A stretch of DNA of 64,000 nt from CADCTM01 sp049671305 (GCA_049671305.1 JBATUR010000052.1:1-64000); one strand, 5' to 3'; shown: positions 8,034 to 17,254, counted from the first letter of the stretch. Program-made: numbers and translations. The notes: generated by a model from the letters alone, not told the origin.

Positions 8034-8636
8034 ATGTTGAATAACTTTAGTACAGACCCAGTTTTTACACCAGAACAAGTTTTAGAAAATCGTGGTCGTG
8101 TTGCCATTTTTATAGATGGTTCCAATTTATTTTATGCCGCCTTGCAATTAGGAATTGAAATCGATTACACCAAGTTATTGGTACGTTTAACTGCAGGTTC
8201 AAGGCTGTTGCGTTCCTTCTTTTATACAGGTGTTGATCGCACTAACGAGAAACAACAAGGCTTTCTGCTTTGGATGCGCCGTAACGGTTACCGAGTCATT
8301 GCCAAAGATTTAGTGCAACTGCCAGATGGTTCTAAAAAAGCCAATTTGGACGTAGAAATTGCCGTGGATATGATGGCATTAGTCGGTTCTTATGATACCG
8401 CCGTTTTGGTTAGTGGTGATGGTGACTTAGCCTATTCTGTGGATGCCGTTAGCTACCGTGGTGTACGGGTTGAAGTAGTCAGTTTGCGATCGATGACTAG
8501 CGATAGTTTAATCAACGTTGCTGACCGCTACATCGACCTCGATAATATCAAAGAAACCATCCAAAAAACTCCCCGACAAAACTATACCTACCGCCCTCTA
8601 ACAGGTATTGGAATGTTGGATGAACAAGACGACTAA
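8034..8636 (+). CDS. labA: NYN-domain protein LabA
   Basis: A 200-residue LabA/DUF88 (NYN-domain, PIN-like) protein. Acidic residues expected in the nuclease-like pocket are seen in FIDGSNLFYA, LDVEIAVDMM and VSGDGDL. In Synechococcus elongatus LabA takes part in negative feedback on circadian KaiC-controlled expression; the biochemical activity of the family is not settled. A purine-rich GAGGAAAA sequence precedes the ATG. Length and domain are normal. It stands between metG and lptC on the same strand with normal spacing. Confidence 0.88.
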   Translation: MLNNFSTDPVFTPEQVLENRGRVAIFIDGSNLFYAALQLGIEIDYTKLLVRLTAGSRLLRSFFYTGVDRTNEKQQGFLLWMRRNGYRVIAKDLVQLPDGSKKANLDVEIAVDMMALVGSYDTAVLVSGDGDLAYSVDAVSYRGVRVEVVSLRSMTSDSLINVADRYIDLDNIKETIQKTPRQNYTYRPLTGIGMLDEQDD

Positions 8637-8732
8637 TCTATAGGTTATTAGTCATTAGTCATTGATTTTTGGTGATGAACTAAAGATTGATGACTATTGA
8701 CTCAATGCCAAGGTTTTCAGCAAGTAAACTCA

Positions 8733-9881
8733 ATGTTTTTTAGTTCAAAACGATGCCAAATAGCAATTGTTTTCTTGACTTTTATCTTATTATCTGCTTG
8801 TAATAGTCCAAACCGTACTGAAAAGAAAATAAAGCAAGATACCAAAGTTACGACAATTGAAGGCAGCCTAGTTTTTAATAATGTCACCCTCGATCAAGCC
8901 GATGAAAAAGGGAGCCCTGTATGGAAAGTTAAGGCAAAACAAGCGACTTATACCAAAGACAAAAAAAGTGCACAAATTGAAAAGCCAACTGGCGATTTAT
9001 TTCAAGATGGCAAAATTGTCTTGCAGGTATCAGCAGATAAAGGCGAAGTACAAATTAAAGAAACAGGCAATAAAATCTTTCTCAGAGGACAGATTTCTGC
9101 CACAGATATTCGCAACAAAGCTGTGTTTCGGGGTGATGAGTTGGAGTGGAGCCCTAAAGAAGATTTATTAGTAGTTCGCAACAACTTAAAAGGGAATCAT
9201 CCTCAAATCCAAGCAACAGCAAAAGAAGCACGATATTTTACCAGAACTCAACAAGTAGAATTCTTAGGTAAAGTAACGGCACTTGCCAAAAATCCTGACT
9301 TTCAAATGAAAACAGAACGCTTGTTGTGGCAAATTAAAGAACAACAAGCAAACAGCGATAAACGTATCCAAATCGAACGCTACAAAGTTAAAACAGTCAC
9401 AGATCGAGTTGAGGCAGACCAGTCTCAGATTAATTTAAAAAGCAAAATTGCCACTCTTAAGCAAAATATTCAGCTAACTTCCATTGAACCACCTGTTTTG
9501 ATGTCTACTAATTCAGCAATTTGGAACATCAATACTCGAACAGTGGTTTCTGATCAGCCAGTTAAAATTGTTCAACAAGTCGAGAATGTCACAATTACGG
9601 CAAATCAAGGGCAGATCAATTTAGAGAGCCAAGTTGCCAATTTAACAGGCGGTGTTCAGGGAATTAATAACAAAAATCAAGCGAATCTTTATGCCAATCA
9701 AATGACCTGGGAAATCCCAACTCAAAAGATTCAAGCATCAGGTAACGTAATTTATAAACAACTCAATCCTCCCTTTAATGTCAGTGGACCGACGGCAGTT
9801 GGGAAACTGCAAGATCAAAGTATTGTGGTCAGTGGTGGTGGTACTAGTGGCAGCCGTGTGGTGACTGAAATTATTCCTTGA
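8733..9881 (+). CDS. lptC: LPS export ABC transporter periplasmic protein LptC
   Basis: A 382-residue lipoprotein. The signal peptide (CQIAIVFLTFILLSAC) ends in a lipobox at LLSAC. The mature part has repeated beta-jellyroll LptC/LptA-type strands (for example ATYTKDKKSAQIEKP, ARYFTRTQQVEFLG, ANQGQINLESQVANLTGG), consistent with the long cyanobacterial LptC that bridges LPS from the inner-membrane LptFG to outer-membrane proteins. The ATG at 8733 was chosen because it places the signal peptide at the N-terminus; an upstream TTG at 8697 would add 12 residues. Confidence 0.88.
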   Translation: MFFSSKRCQIAIVFLTFILLSACNSPNRTEKKIKQDTKVTTIEGSLVFNNVTLDQADEKGSPVWKVKAKQATYTKDKKSAQIEKPTGDLFQDGKIVLQVSADKGEVQIKETGNKIFLRGQISATDIRNKAVFRGDELEWSPKEDLLVVRNNLKGNHPQIQATAKEARYFTRTQQVEFLGKVTALAKNPDFQMKTERLLWQIKEQQANSDKRIQIERYKVKTVTDRVEADQSQINLKSKIATLKQNIQLTSIEPPVLMSTNSAIWNINTRTVVSDQPVKIVQQVENVTITANQGQINLESQVANLTGGVQGINNKNQANLYANQMTWEIPTQKIQASGNVIYKQLNPPFNVSGPTAVGKLQDQSIVVSGGGTSGSRVVTEIIP

Positions 9882-9902
9882 AGGCTGCTAAATATTTTCG
9901 TA

Positions 9903-9984
9903 AGGACGTACAGCCGTACACCCCGTGACAAGGACGTACAGCCGTACACCCCGTGACAAGGGCGTACAGCCGTACGCCCCTACA
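9903..9984. repeat. 28-bp tandem repeat, three copies
   Basis: Two identical 28-bp units (9903-9930 and 9931-9958, AGGACGTACAGCCGTACACC...) are followed by a diverged third copy (9959-9984) with the sequence GGGCGTACAGCCGTACGCCCC. Each unit holds a small palindrome GTACAGCCGTAC. The third copy matches the GGGGCG...CGCCCC intergenic palindromes at 17261, 21621 and 37095, so the array looks like local duplication of a dispersed palindrome between lptC and dacB (convergent genes). Confidence 0.85.
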
Positions 9985-10014
9985 AGCCAAAATAATCTTA
10001 ATCTTGGCTACTTC

Positions 10015-11361
10015 CTACAAGCGAGTTTGAAGAATCGGAATCTTTTCAATGCGCTTCGGGTCACCCAAAAAAGCATCTTCGGAACTGGGACCGACTTTAA
10101 GAGTGGGAGAAGTACCCCAGCTTTGAGAGAGGCGTGCTAGAAGTTCATCTTGTTGTACACGAAAACCCTCAATATCGCTGCCCCAATTAATAATCGAAAA
10201 CCAGACTTGACCTTGATCGCGTGTGGGCATTCTTCCTGCCAAAGCACTTACCGTATTAAGTGTCCCCGTTTTAATTGCCGTTCCCGGAGGCAACTTCCGC
10301 GCTTGCATAGTTCCCCGATGTTCTCGCCCAGCAACCGGAAAAATATCATCAACACTCAGCTTATGAGGTTGCAAAAAGCGATCAACTGTGGTGAGCATGG
10401 CACAAACAGCACGGGCTGAAAGGCGATTTTCTACACCCAAACCAGAACCATTAACCAGTTGAATTTCTGTTGTCGGGACACCGGCAGACTTAGCGGCAAT
10501 TTGGGCAGTTATTTGGGGACCACCGAGATTTTTTGCCAAAATTTCTGCCATCTGATTATTGCTATAGATGTTCATCTCCTTAAGGATTTGCGTCAGAGGT
10601 AGGGAATTGTGACGCACCAACAAGAGAGTTTTGGGAATGGGGACGGTTGCGACTTTTAGACCTTTAGCGATCGCAATTTGCGGTTTCGGCGTCTTGGGCG
10701 GCATCATGTTGTATTGCCCCACAATCTCCGGCGACCAAGTGCTGCTGTTGAGTGCCTGTAGCAGTCGCTGACCCGCGATATTGGGATTTACCTCATAATT
10801 CATGTAAAAAGCATCCGCAATCACCAAACTGCCTGCTACAGTGCGGATACCCATTTGATTGAGACTATTACCAAGAGCGATCGCTTCTTCCCAGACAAAA
10901 AACGGATCGCCGCTACCACTAACCACCAAATCTCCCTGCAACACCCCATCTTTGACAGGACCCGTGGCACTAACCAAAGTTTCAAACTGATGATCCGGTC
11001 CCCATTTTTCCAAAGAAGCTAAAGTTGTAGCAATTTTAGTTAACGAAGCTGCAGGCAGAGGAACAGTGCCTTGATAATTCGCCAAAATACTTAACCCAGA
11101 CTGAATCCATACCCCTTGTGCTGCAGTGCCACCTTTTGCACCCCAAACCTGCAAAAACTGACGCATTGTCGCCTCTGCCAAAGGATCTGGGTCTTGTTGA
11201 AGCGCAAACATCGGCATCGTCAGCCAATTTAATTCTTGCGCCTTCAGAGGGGTAGCAGTTGGCATACTCACATACTTCACCAGCAGAGCAACTGCAAAGG
11301 AGGCAAATAAGCCAGCGGTAAATCGTAGTAACATTCTGCTCTTTCGTCCACGGTGCTTCAT
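10015..11361 (-). CDS. dacB: D-alanyl-D-alanine carboxypeptidase/endopeptidase (PBP4 type)
   Basis: A 448-residue serine peptidase of the S13 (DacB/PBP4) family, trimming or cutting peptidoglycan cross-links in the periplasm. An N-terminal signal/anchor (MLLRFTAGLFASFAVALLV) is followed by the catalytic SLTK (SxxK), SNNQMAE (SxN) and KTGT (KTG) motifs in the right order. The ATG at 11361 gives a typical basic n-region (MKHRGRKSR); a GTG at 11382 would add seven residues. It converges with lptC. Length is normal for the family. Confidence 0.92.
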   Translation of the reverse strand: MKHRGRKSRMLLRFTAGLFASFAVALLVKYVSMPTATPLKAQELNWLTMPMFALQQDPDPLAEATMRQFLQVWGAKGGTAAQGVWIQSGLSILANYQGTVPLPAASLTKIATTLASLEKWGPDHQFETLVSATGPVKDGVLQGDLVVSGSGDPFFVWEEAIALGNSLNQMGIRTVAGSLVIADAFYMNYEVNPNIAGQRLLQALNSSTWSPEIVGQYNMMPPKTPKPQIAIAKGLKVATVPIPKTLLLVRHNSLPLTQILKEMNIYSNNQMAEILAKNLGGPQITAQIAAKSAGVPTTEIQLVNGSGLGVENRLSARAVCAMLTTVDRFLQPHKLSVDDIFPVAGREHRGTMQARKLPPGTAIKTGTLNTVSALAGRMPTRDQGQVWFSIINWGSDIEGFRVQQDELLARLSQSWGTSPTLKVGPSSEDAFLGDPKRIEKIPILQTRL

Positions 11362-11594
11362 TTTCAAGAATTGGCAACTCACTGAAAAATTTTAGTTATA
11401 AAAAGGCTCGAACTTCTTAATCGGCAAAAATATTAGTGTACATCAGCGCTCCCCACCCTCAAAAAAGTCGGACGTACTATCGCCTTTTTTTGCCTCACTC
11501 TTCTAACTACACTGTCAGGTAGATTACATCAGCATGGATGTTACAGCGAAAGCTTCTGGTAGAATGCGTTAAGGTTTCTATCACTTTTTTAGCA

Positions 11595-12638
11595 ATGGCA
11601 TCGACTCGCGCACGAATCGCAATAGACGCTATGGGAGGCGACCATGCCCCCGCCGAAATTGTTGCAGGAGCTATTAGGGCACAAGCAGAATTGGGCGTGG
11701 ATGTCTTATTAGTTGGCGATCCTCAAGCAATTAAAGCCTCAATCAAGCAACATACTGATTCGTGTCCAATTGAAATTGTGACCGCTGAAGATGTTATTGG
11801 TATGCATGAAGAGCCTTTGGTGAGTTTGAAGCGCAAACCCAAGGCGTCGATTAATGTGGCAATGGATTTAGTCAAGCAGAAACGTGCTGATGCAGTAGTT
11901 TCAGCAGGACACTCTGGAGCAGCAATGGCGGCAGCGCTATTACGTTTAGGTCGTCTTAAAGGTATTGATCGTCCAGCTATTGGTGCAGTGTTGCCAACGA
12001 TGATCGCGGGTAAGCCTGTATTAATCTTAGATGTGGGGGCAAATGTCGATTGTCGCCCCAAATATCTAGAGCAATTTGCTGTGATGGGTTCGGTTTATAG
12101 TCAGTATGTACTGGGTAATACTGAACCGAAAGTTGGACTACTAAATATCGGCGAAGAAGACACTAAGGGCAATGATGTAGCAATCCGTTCTCATCAATTG
12201 CTACAAGAAAACCCTAGGGTTTCTTTTGTAGGTAATGCTGAGGGTAGAGATGTGCTTTCAGGTAATTTTGATGTAATTGTTTGTGATGGTTTTACAGGTA
12301 ATGTTTTGCTCAAGTTTGCCGAAGCTGTGGGCGAAATTGTCTTACAAATCCTGCGCGAAGAATTACCTCAAGGTATATCTGGTCAAATTGGTACGGCACT
12401 ACTTAAGCCTAACCTAAAGCGCATTAAACAGCGCATTGACCATGCAGAACATGGCGGTGGTTTGCTCTTGGGCGTGGCGGGAGTTTGTATTATTAGTCAT
12501 GGTAGTTCTCAGGCGCCTTCGATTTTTAATGCAATTCGTTTGGCAAAAGAAGCGATCGACAATCAGGTACTAGAACGAATTCAGTCTAATGATTTTAAAG
12601 GCAAACAATCTGCTGTTAGTCGCCAAACTGAGGAATAA
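11595..12638 (+). CDS. plsX: Phosphate acyltransferase PlsX
   Basis: A 347-residue enzyme converting acyl-ACP and phosphate to acyl-phosphate, the donor for PlsY in glycerophospholipid synthesis. It starts with the typical ARIAIDAMGGDHAP, followed by AGHSGAAMAAALL, ILDVGANVDCRP and GFTGNVLLKFAEA. The ATG at 11595 fits homologues; the ORF extends upstream to an ATG at 11538 with 19 unconserved residues. fabH follows 120 nt downstream, as in the usual cyanobacterial order, but fabD and plsC do not. Confidence 0.93.
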   Translation: MASTRARIAIDAMGGDHAPAEIVAGAIRAQAELGVDVLLVGDPQAIKASIKQHTDSCPIEIVTAEDVIGMHEEPLVSLKRKPKASINVAMDLVKQKRADAVVSAGHSGAAMAAALLRLGRLKGIDRPAIGAVLPTMIAGKPVLILDVGANVDCRPKYLEQFAVMGSVYSQYVLGNTEPKVGLLNIGEEDTKGNDVAIRSHQLLQENPRVSFVGNAEGRDVLSGNFDVIVCDGFTGNVLLKFAEAVGEIVLQILREELPQGISGQIGTALLKPNLKRIKQRIDHAEHGGGLLLGVAGVCIISHGSSQAPSIFNAIRLAKEAIDNQVLERIQSNDFKGKQSAVSRQTEE

Positions 12639-12758
12639 TGCCGCAACTAGTTAATTAAAAATGATTGATTACCATTGCATTTTTAATGTTTCTTTTTTGA
12701 TGGAAGCTACTACCAATAAGTGTAGTGAGCTATATACAGCAACGGATGGAGAATCGCT

Positions 12759-13754
12759 TTGAATCAATTAGGGATAGGTATTGCTATTACTGGTAGCGGT
12801 TCGGCAACTCCTGATGTTGTTGTTGATAATGAGCAACTTAGTCAGGTGGTGGATACGTCGGATGAGTGGATCGCCTCAAGGACGGGTATTCGTCAACGGC
12901 GTTTGATAGGTCATGGTAGCTTAAGTGCGATCGCGTCTTTGGCATCACATCAGGCGATCGCTATGGCAGGCATTCAACCGACTGACATAGATCTAATTAT
13001 CCTTGCTACTTCTACGCCAGATGATTTATTTGGCACAGCAAGCAGTATTCAACATCAAATTGGTGCACCCCAAGCTGTGGCATTTGATCTAACTGCTGCT
13101 TGCTCTGGCTTTATTTTTGGTATGGTAACTGCAGCTCAATTTATCCGTACTGGTGTTTATCAAAATGTCTTGCTGATTGGCGCTGATGTCCTCACGCGCT
13201 GGGTGGATTGGTCTGACCGGGGCAGTTGTGTATTATTTGGTGATGGTGCCGGTGCGATTATCATGCAGGCAAATCAAAGCGATCGCTTGCTGGGCTTTGA
13301 ACTCCGCAGTGATGGCACCCTCAATAAAAGTCTTCAACTAGCTTATAATGCACAAACTAGAGAACTTGTCAAGGGTGTAACCGTTAGTCAAGGCAGATAT
13401 CTGCCGATTACCATGAACGGCAAGGACATCTATCGGTTTGCTGTGCAGAAAGTGCCAGAAGTCATCGAAAAAGCCTTATTTCGGGCAAATCTGACCGCTG
13501 ATGATCTGGACTGGCTATTGTTGCATCAAGCAAATCAACGCATTCTCGATGCCGTAGCGCAACGCCTCAAAATTCCGTCCCAGAAAGTAATTAGTAATCT
13601 TGCCCAATACGGCAACACATCGGCAGCTTCTATCCCTTTGGCGCTGGATGAAGCAGTGCGACAAGGCACAGTGAAGGCGGGTGATATAGTTGCTTCTGCA
13701 GGCTTTGGGGCTGGCTTAACTTGGGGGGCAACGATTTTTCAGTGGGGGCGGTAA
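12759..13754 (+). CDS. fabH: 3-oxoacyl-ACP synthase III
   Basis: A 331-residue condensing enzyme that starts fatty acid chains from acetyl-CoA and malonyl-ACP. The Cys-His-Asn triad is seen as TAACSGF (Cys115), LLHQANQRI and YGNTSAAS. The start is a TTG with a GGAG ribosome binding site about eight bases upstream; no in-frame ATG exists near. Length and motifs are complete. It forms a unit with plsX. Confidence 0.94.
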   Translation: MNQLGIGIAITGSGSATPDVVVDNEQLSQVVDTSDEWIASRTGIRQRRLIGHGSLSAIASLASHQAIAMAGIQPTDIDLIILATSTPDDLFGTASSIQHQIGAPQAVAFDLTAACSGFIFGMVTAAQFIRTGVYQNVLLIGADVLTRWVDWSDRGSCVLFGDGAGAIIMQANQSDRLLGFELRSDGTLNKSLQLAYNAQTRELVKGVTVSQGRYLPITMNGKDIYRFAVQKVPEVIEKALFRANLTADDLDWLLLHQANQRILDAVAQRLKIPSQKVISNLAQYGNTSAASIPLALDEAVRQGTVKAGDIVASAGFGAGLTWGATIFQWGR

Positions 13755-13942
13755 AAAAGTTTAAGTATCAGAAATTGTCCTCTCTTCCTTACCACGCGGG
13801 GGAGTAATCAGAAGTTTTATTTTTTGTTGTCGCCCCATTTCGCCTGGTGGGAGAGGGAGAACATTGATATCCGATAAGATACCAAGAGATTCTGTTGTTA
13901 CATCTGGACAGAAAAAAACGATTTTCCCATCTTTCCTGTTAT

Positions 13943-15075
13943 CTACTTCAAGCCTAGCTTTTTACGAAACTCTTCATCGTATTTCGCTTTCTCCCAATTT
14001 TTGGCACGCTTAACTTGATCTGGTTGTAGACCGTAGACCCCTTGGAAATTAGCCTCTGATAAATTAGCTTTGGATAGATTAGCCGCTTCTATCATGCATC
14101 ACCTCAACTGTTTCTTCCCCTGTCGCCTCATTGCGTCCCGTCACTACCAAACGTGCATCCGCCACTTATTTAACGCTTCTCCAAACGGGGGATAATTCAC
14201 CACATAACTATAAAAATCAGCCCGTAGCGTCAACACCAGCGTCACTGCGTGAGAAGCTGACTCAGCAGCAGCTAGCAACGCATCCACAAACTGCTGTTGC
14301 TCTGTATCCGCGCAGCCGGTATAAAGTTCCTCAAATTGGTCAACCACTAGTAGCAGACGCGATCCTGGCTTATCTTTGAGAATTGCTGACACATCGGCTG
14401 TAAAACCATGCTGGCGCATAGATTCGGCAAGTTCTTTGGCTTTAATAGACTTATCGGTTTTGCCAAGTTTGGGTTCTAGCTGACTGATAAGAGCAGCAGC
14501 AAGCTCATAAAATGGTTGTTTATTGGGACGAAATGATTCAATTAGCCAGCTTCCCTCCTCCCGCAATTTAGGAATAAGTCCCGCCAAGACAACGGAAGAT
14601 TTGCCGCTGCCAGAAGAACCAATTACAGCAACTAAAGGCTGTTGTTCTACAACTCTAACTAAGCCATCAACAAAGGTTTCTCGACCAAAGAAAAATTCTG
14701 CATTCATTTCAAGAAATGCCAACAAGCCCCGATATGGGCAATCATCGGAGCTAATTACTTTTTTTCAATTGCTCCCCGAAACAGCCGTTTAATAGGCTCT
14801 TTAACTCTCCTCAAAGCTTTTTCCGTATCTAACTCCACCTCATAGGTAATAACCCCAGGCAAAAGATTCAATGCCAACTTTGCCTTCCCTTCTACAGGAG
14901 TTTTGGGTTCATTAAGCTTGTCTCGAATCTGCCGCAATAAGTTCAGCAATTCCGCTGGGTAGTTGGCATTGGGATTATTCTCAATCAGTTCTACCTCATG
15001 CACAACCTCGATGATCGCATTCTGTGCCTCGACTTCCCCCCATTTTCTATGAGGGTTGGTTTCTTTTTGGGGGTG
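13943..15075 (-). pseudogene. Decayed STAND NTPase with pentapeptide-repeat tail
   Basis: Pieces of one multidomain gene in order on the minus strand. (1) An N-terminal region (15075-14755) with no ATG, containing IIEVVHEVELIENNPNAN and LLPGVITYEVELDTE. (2) A -1/+1 shift at a run of seven A (plus 14759-14765). (3) An nSTAND ATPase start (CPYRGLLAF, FFFGRETF, Walker A IGSSGSGKSS, Walker B LLLVVDQFEEL) to ALNKW. (4) An internal deletion to VADARLVVTGRNEATGEETVEV in another frame. (5) A junction into pentapeptide repeats (IEAANLSKANLSEANF) with a GLQPDQVKRAKNW tail, stop at 13943. Such genes are usually signalling or defence STAND proteins; this one is not functional. Confidence 0.8.
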
Positions 15076-15211
15076 CTAGGCGATCGCGAGCTTCTCTAAC
15101 CTCAAAGAAAAGCAAGACCGATGCAGAAATACGTCCTTAGAGTTTTGCGATCGCCCATAGCATCAGGTAGGATCATTTTCAATTGTTGAGAATCCACCCA
15201 GGAAAAAGTTT

Positions 15212-15556
15212 ATGGCAGATATGTCCGGTCAAGACCCCTCAGAAATCATAATGGCAGCGGTTGATGAAGAACGAAAAGGCGCAACTTTCAGCGGTACGGT
15301 CATCCTTGGTATAGATCCTGAAGGTGGGGAAGCCGTTTCCTTTAGAGACTTTTTATTTGAAGATTATAAAGGCGAACTTACTGCTTATCTGGCAACAGAC
15401 GGCGATATAACCAAAAGCATTGATTTAGGCGAACTCGATCATAAGAACCCCATTTTTAGGCTGCCAATTCCGCCGGGAACGGATACATCACCCTACAATA
15501 CAGTCGTGTTGAGCGACAAAAAAAGCAAGAAAAAAATCCTGACGATCGATCTATAA
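15212..15556 (+). CDS. Small protein with possible DM13-like domain
   Basis: A 114-residue soluble protein without signal peptide. The order FSGTV, VSFRDFLFED, GELTAYLATDGDI, IDLGEL, PPGTDTSPYNTVVL resembles the beta-sandwich DM13 domain, which is normally extracytoplasmic. This is pattern recognition only, and the lack of a secretion signal is a point against it. A purine-rich sequence (GGAAAAAG) precedes the ATG. It is a single gene with its own terminator, beside the decayed STAND gene. Confidence 0.55.
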   Translation: MADMSGQDPSEIIMAAVDEERKGATFSGTVILGIDPEGGEAVSFRDFLFEDYKGELTAYLATDGDITKSIDLGELDHKNPIFRLPIPPGTDTSPYNTVVLSDKKSKKKILTIDL

Positions 15557-15584
15557 AAGTTGTAATTTAGCTCGTAGTTCAGCC

Positions 15585-15606
15585 AAAGGGTGATCGCCCT
15601 TTTTTT
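15585..15606 (+). terminator. Rho-independent terminator
   Basis: AAAGGG (15585-15590) pairs with CCCTTT (15597-15602) across a six-base loop, running directly into a T tract (to 15606). It lies 29 nt after the stop codon of the preceding gene. Confidence 0.8.
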
Positions 15607-15633
15607 CCTAAAGTGCGATCACCCTTAAATTAA

Positions 15634-15678
15634 GGTGCATCACGTTCGATCGAACTGTTTAGTTGTAAGTGATGCACC
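15634..15678. repeat. 10-bp perfect inverted repeat (GGTGCATCAC)
   Basis: GGTGCATCAC at 15634-15643 and its exact complement at 15669-15678. The core GGTGCATC also appears singly at about 821-830 and 42234-42243, so this may be a member of a dispersed repeat family. Confidence 0.65.
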
Positions 15679-15808
15679 CTACTTTTTAGATACTTTTTAG
15701 AATGGAATCGGATCATAATTGGGATTTCCGGCTCGTCAGACACCCCCGGCAAGCAGGGCTGATTCATTCCACTTTTGGCTCCTCTTGTATAGGGATAGAG
15801 TCTAGTCT

Positions 15809-15978
15809 TATCCCCTTCCAACCCCTCTGGCATATGGATATCGGTTAACCTTGTCCCCTTCCAACTCCTTTGGCATGGAGATACCGATACCCCACCGCCC
15901 GTCAAGACCTCTTGTACATAAATAGCCTTGTTTTAACCTCTATCCCCTTCCACCCTCTCTGGTATATAGATAAGCTCA
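15809..15978. repeat. Three imperfect direct repeats of about 35-43 bp
   Basis: Copies start near 15809, 15852 and 15941. Each reads approximately (T)ATCCCCTTCCAAC, then CTCTGGCATATGGATA with changes, spaced 43 and 89 bases apart. The copies differ at several sites and the spacing is irregular, so it is not a CRISPR. The stretch 15679-15991 holds no supported gene; an open minus frame across the repeats is repeat-derived. Confidence 0.6.
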
Positions 15979-15991
15979 ACCCCGCCATTGA

Positions 15992-16276
15992 CTAAACTCT
16001 AGTAAGTGACCCCGGCTTGATATTAAATCTCTTATATCTCCCGACCGTCTCAGAATCGTTATCACCCAAAATCTGGAAGGTGTACCTTTCGTAGTCAACA
16101 CTCTTAACTCTTCCCTCAGACTCAGCATTCCCAATTGAGGCAGCAAAGTAAGCCCCTCTGAACTTATGGTAGGTCATCCCCTCAAACAAATTCCATTCGT
16201 GCTTTACTCGCTCACTCAAAACCTTAGACCATCGAGCATTTACCTGATCCTGACTTACTTCAGTCATATCTGGCAA
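15992..16276 (-). CDS. Hypothetical protein
   Basis: A 94-residue soluble protein, no known domain recognised. It has mixed character: a helical N-terminus (residues 5-35), then short strands (AYFAASIG, GRVKSVDYERYTFQILGD), perhaps a small beta-barrel C-terminus. An alternative start is Met4. It is divergent from the alpha/beta hydrolase gene, with about 80 nt between starts. Confidence 0.5.
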   Translation of the reverse strand: MPDMTEVSQDQVNARWSKVLSERVKHEWNLFEGMTYHKFRGAYFAASIGNAESEGRVKSVDYERYTFQILGDNDSETVGRYKRFNIKPGSLTRV

Positions 16277-16357
16277 TTAACAATGAGCCATGAGGCGACA
16301 AATCTTTTCCCATCCGAGACGATTATCATGAAGATAGTTAATGAATCTTCATAAATT

Positions 16358-17254
16358 GTGACTACACTACAGTCGATATCAACAAACCCCATTGAAAAAC
16401 TCTTTTGGAACTGGCAAGGGCATCAAATTCAATACACCGTTATCGGTACAGGCAAACCCTTAGTCTTAATTCATGGCTTTGGCGCATCTATTGGACATTG
16501 GCGTAAAAACTTGCCCGTACTTGCAGAAGCTGGCTATCGTGTATTTGCCGTTGACTTATTAGGATTTGGTGGTTCCGATAAACCCGCCTTAGATTACACA
16601 CTAGAATTGTGGCAGCAGCAAGTCAAAGACTTTTGGGACGCCCATATCGCTGAACCCACGGTATTTGTCGGCAACTCGATTGGGGCGTTGCTAAGTTTAA
16701 TGGTTGTGACTAACTATCCAGAAATTGCCACGGGTGGAATTTTAATTAACTGTGCCGGTGGACTAAATCACCGTCCTGGTGAGTTTAATCTACCGTTGCG
16801 TTTGATGATGGGAGGCTTTACCAAGCTGGTAAGTTCCCAAATTACCGGACCCGTTTTGTTTAACCTGATTCGTCAAAAATCCCGAATTCGCCGCACTCTG
16901 ACGCAAGTTTACCGTGATTCAGAAGCAATTACAGAGGAATTGGTAGACTTACTTTACACCCCTTCTTGTGACCCTGGCGCTCAACAAGTTTTTGCCTCAG
17001 TTCTCACAGCGCCTCCTGGTCCCTCGCCAACTGAATTGTTACCAAAGGTCAAGCATCCGTTATTAGTAATTTGGGGAGAAGATGACCCTTGGACACCCAT
17101 TGCAGGCGCGGCAATTTATCAACAACAGCGTGAAAACGGACCAGATGTTGAGTTTGTAGGAATTCCTAATGCTGGACATTGCCCTCATGATGAAAAGCCA
17201 GACATAGTAAATGCCTCAATTGTCAAGTGGCTGAATGAACATCAAGATAGTTGA
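16358..17254 (+). CDS. Alpha/beta-fold hydrolase
   Basis: A 298-residue hydrolase with the oxyanion motif LIHGFGAS, nucleophile elbow GNSIGA, an Asp in IWGEDDPW and a catalytic His in NAGHCPHDE. The GNSIGALLSL elbow and NCAGGLNHRPG cap are typical of a cyanobacterial/chloroplast hydrolase group that includes pheophytinase-like proteins, but the substrate is not evident. The start is a GTG, the only early start that keeps the conserved core intact. No signal peptide. A GC-rich palindrome follows. Confidence 0.85.
   Translation: MTTLQSISTNPIEKLFWNWQGHQIQYTVIGTGKPLVLIHGFGASIGHWRKNLPVLAEAGYRVFAVDLLGFGGSDKPALDYTLELWQQQVKDFWDAHIAEPTVFVGNSIGALLSLMVVTNYPEIATGGILINCAGGLNHRPGEFNLPLRLMMGGFTKLVSSQITGPVLFNLIRQKSRIRRTLTQVYRDSEAITEELVDLLYTPSCDPGAQQVFASVLTAPPGPSPTELLPKVKHPLLVIWGEDDPWTPIAGAAIYQQQRENGPDVEFVGIPNAGHCPHDEKPDIVNASIVKWLNEHQDS

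Noticed and set aside
9903..9984. CRISPR-like array
   Set aside because: Units are contiguous 28-bp repeats with no spacers; this is a tandem duplication.
14131..14379. 82-residue plus-strand ORF and the similar one at 14523-14792
   Set aside because: Both are opposite-strand shadows of the STAND NTPase segment, which shows clear Walker motifs on the minus strand.
14759..14765. Programmed frameshift at the A7 run
   Set aside because: The gene also lacks a start and has an internal deletion, so decay (or a sequencing error) explains the shift better.
15630..15905. 91-residue minus-strand ORF
   Set aside because: It runs through the imperfect repeats and a palindrome, with no protein-like composition or ribosome binding site.
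15809..15978. CRISPR array
   Set aside because: Copies are imperfect and spacing is irregular (43 and 89); no cas genes nearby.
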